Positions 63,673 through 64,000 of a stretch of DNA of 64,000 bases are shown here, in pieces. The stretch comes from Paragorgia papillata (lineage: Eukaryota > Cnidaria > Anthozoa > Scleralcyonacea > Coralliidae): the NCBI GenBank assembly GCA_035771165.1, contig JAWNZC010000014.1:1711001-1775000 (forward strand). The letters are read 5' to 3'. The position numbers and the translations under genes were made by a program. A model generated the notes under the pieces. That model had not been told where the DNA came from. It ran no database searches and worked only from the letters and a program-made list of their open reading frames with translations. Every line of letters begins with the position of its first letter. The stretch's first letter is position 1.

Positions 63673-64000
63673 CTAAATTAGATAACACAAAATAATAAAT
63701 TAATATATTTTTAAAAAATATATATAATTTACGGATTCAAGGTTTTCCCTGCATGCACGATCAAACGGTTCTGGTTCTATACATTTTATAATGAAACACG
63801 ATAACTTTGTGGATTGGGCTAGAATATCCAAGTTAGCTAGAATATCTAATGAACAGTTTCATTAGATCCACATTTTACACCTGACTACATGGTCCAATCA
63901 TGGAAATTATCGTTCCCCCTCCATTATCTATGAATATAGCATTGACTTGTGTTAAAAAGCAGACGACAGGGACACCCATACACACACACATTTTAAGTTG

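Overview
This is eukaryotic, almost certainly invertebrate metazoan, nuclear DNA. The reasons are AT-rich sequence, short GT-AG exons in long introns, recognisable animal genes (AQP8-type aquaporin, PPP1R11, DNAJC12, GTF2F2) and very dense small DNA transposons. A marine invertebrate such as a cnidarian or sponge fits the repeat style, but I cannot fix the phylum from sequence alone.

Left part (about 0.9-36.8 kb): three tandem paralogous aquaporin genes, A, B and C, all on the minus strand. Each has four coding exons with the same phases and a probable acceptor just upstream of the start codon. They encode 259, 264 and 270 aa with both NPA motifs and an AQP8-like selectivity filter. The copies share long stretches of intron and flanking DNA. 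Copy B is a mosaic: it is A-like upstream and C-like from the end of exon 3 onward. The introns and spacers hold TA-targeting, TTA-targeting, hAT-like and foldback elements, including a 1.9-kb near-perfect palindrome, a GC-rich element with direct terminal repeats, a hAT-in-hAT nest with perfect 8-bp target duplications, and a TIR element carrying a decayed RecQ-helicase fragment.

Middle part (about 36.8-49.5 kb): gene-poor. It holds two dead LINE-type reverse transcriptase fragments, several MITEs, a 1.07-kb hAT-like foldback element with a perfect 8-bp target duplication, and a pair of degenerate duplicated blocks.

Right part (about 49.5-64 kb): conserved housekeeping genes. PPP1R11 (minus) and DNAJC12 (plus) are divergent with only 60 bp between start codons, so they share a bidirectional promoter. 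GTF2F2 (TFIIF beta, minus) is represented by its last two coding exons and runs off the right edge, tail-to-tail with DNAJC12. Their introns carry nested transposons.

No functional link between the aquaporins and the three housekeeping genes is visible. The most interesting material is the aquaporin gene conversion/crossover and the unusual palindromic and nested mobile elements. Gene calls rest on exon joins worked out by eye with frame, splice site and family residue checks; no alignment was run.
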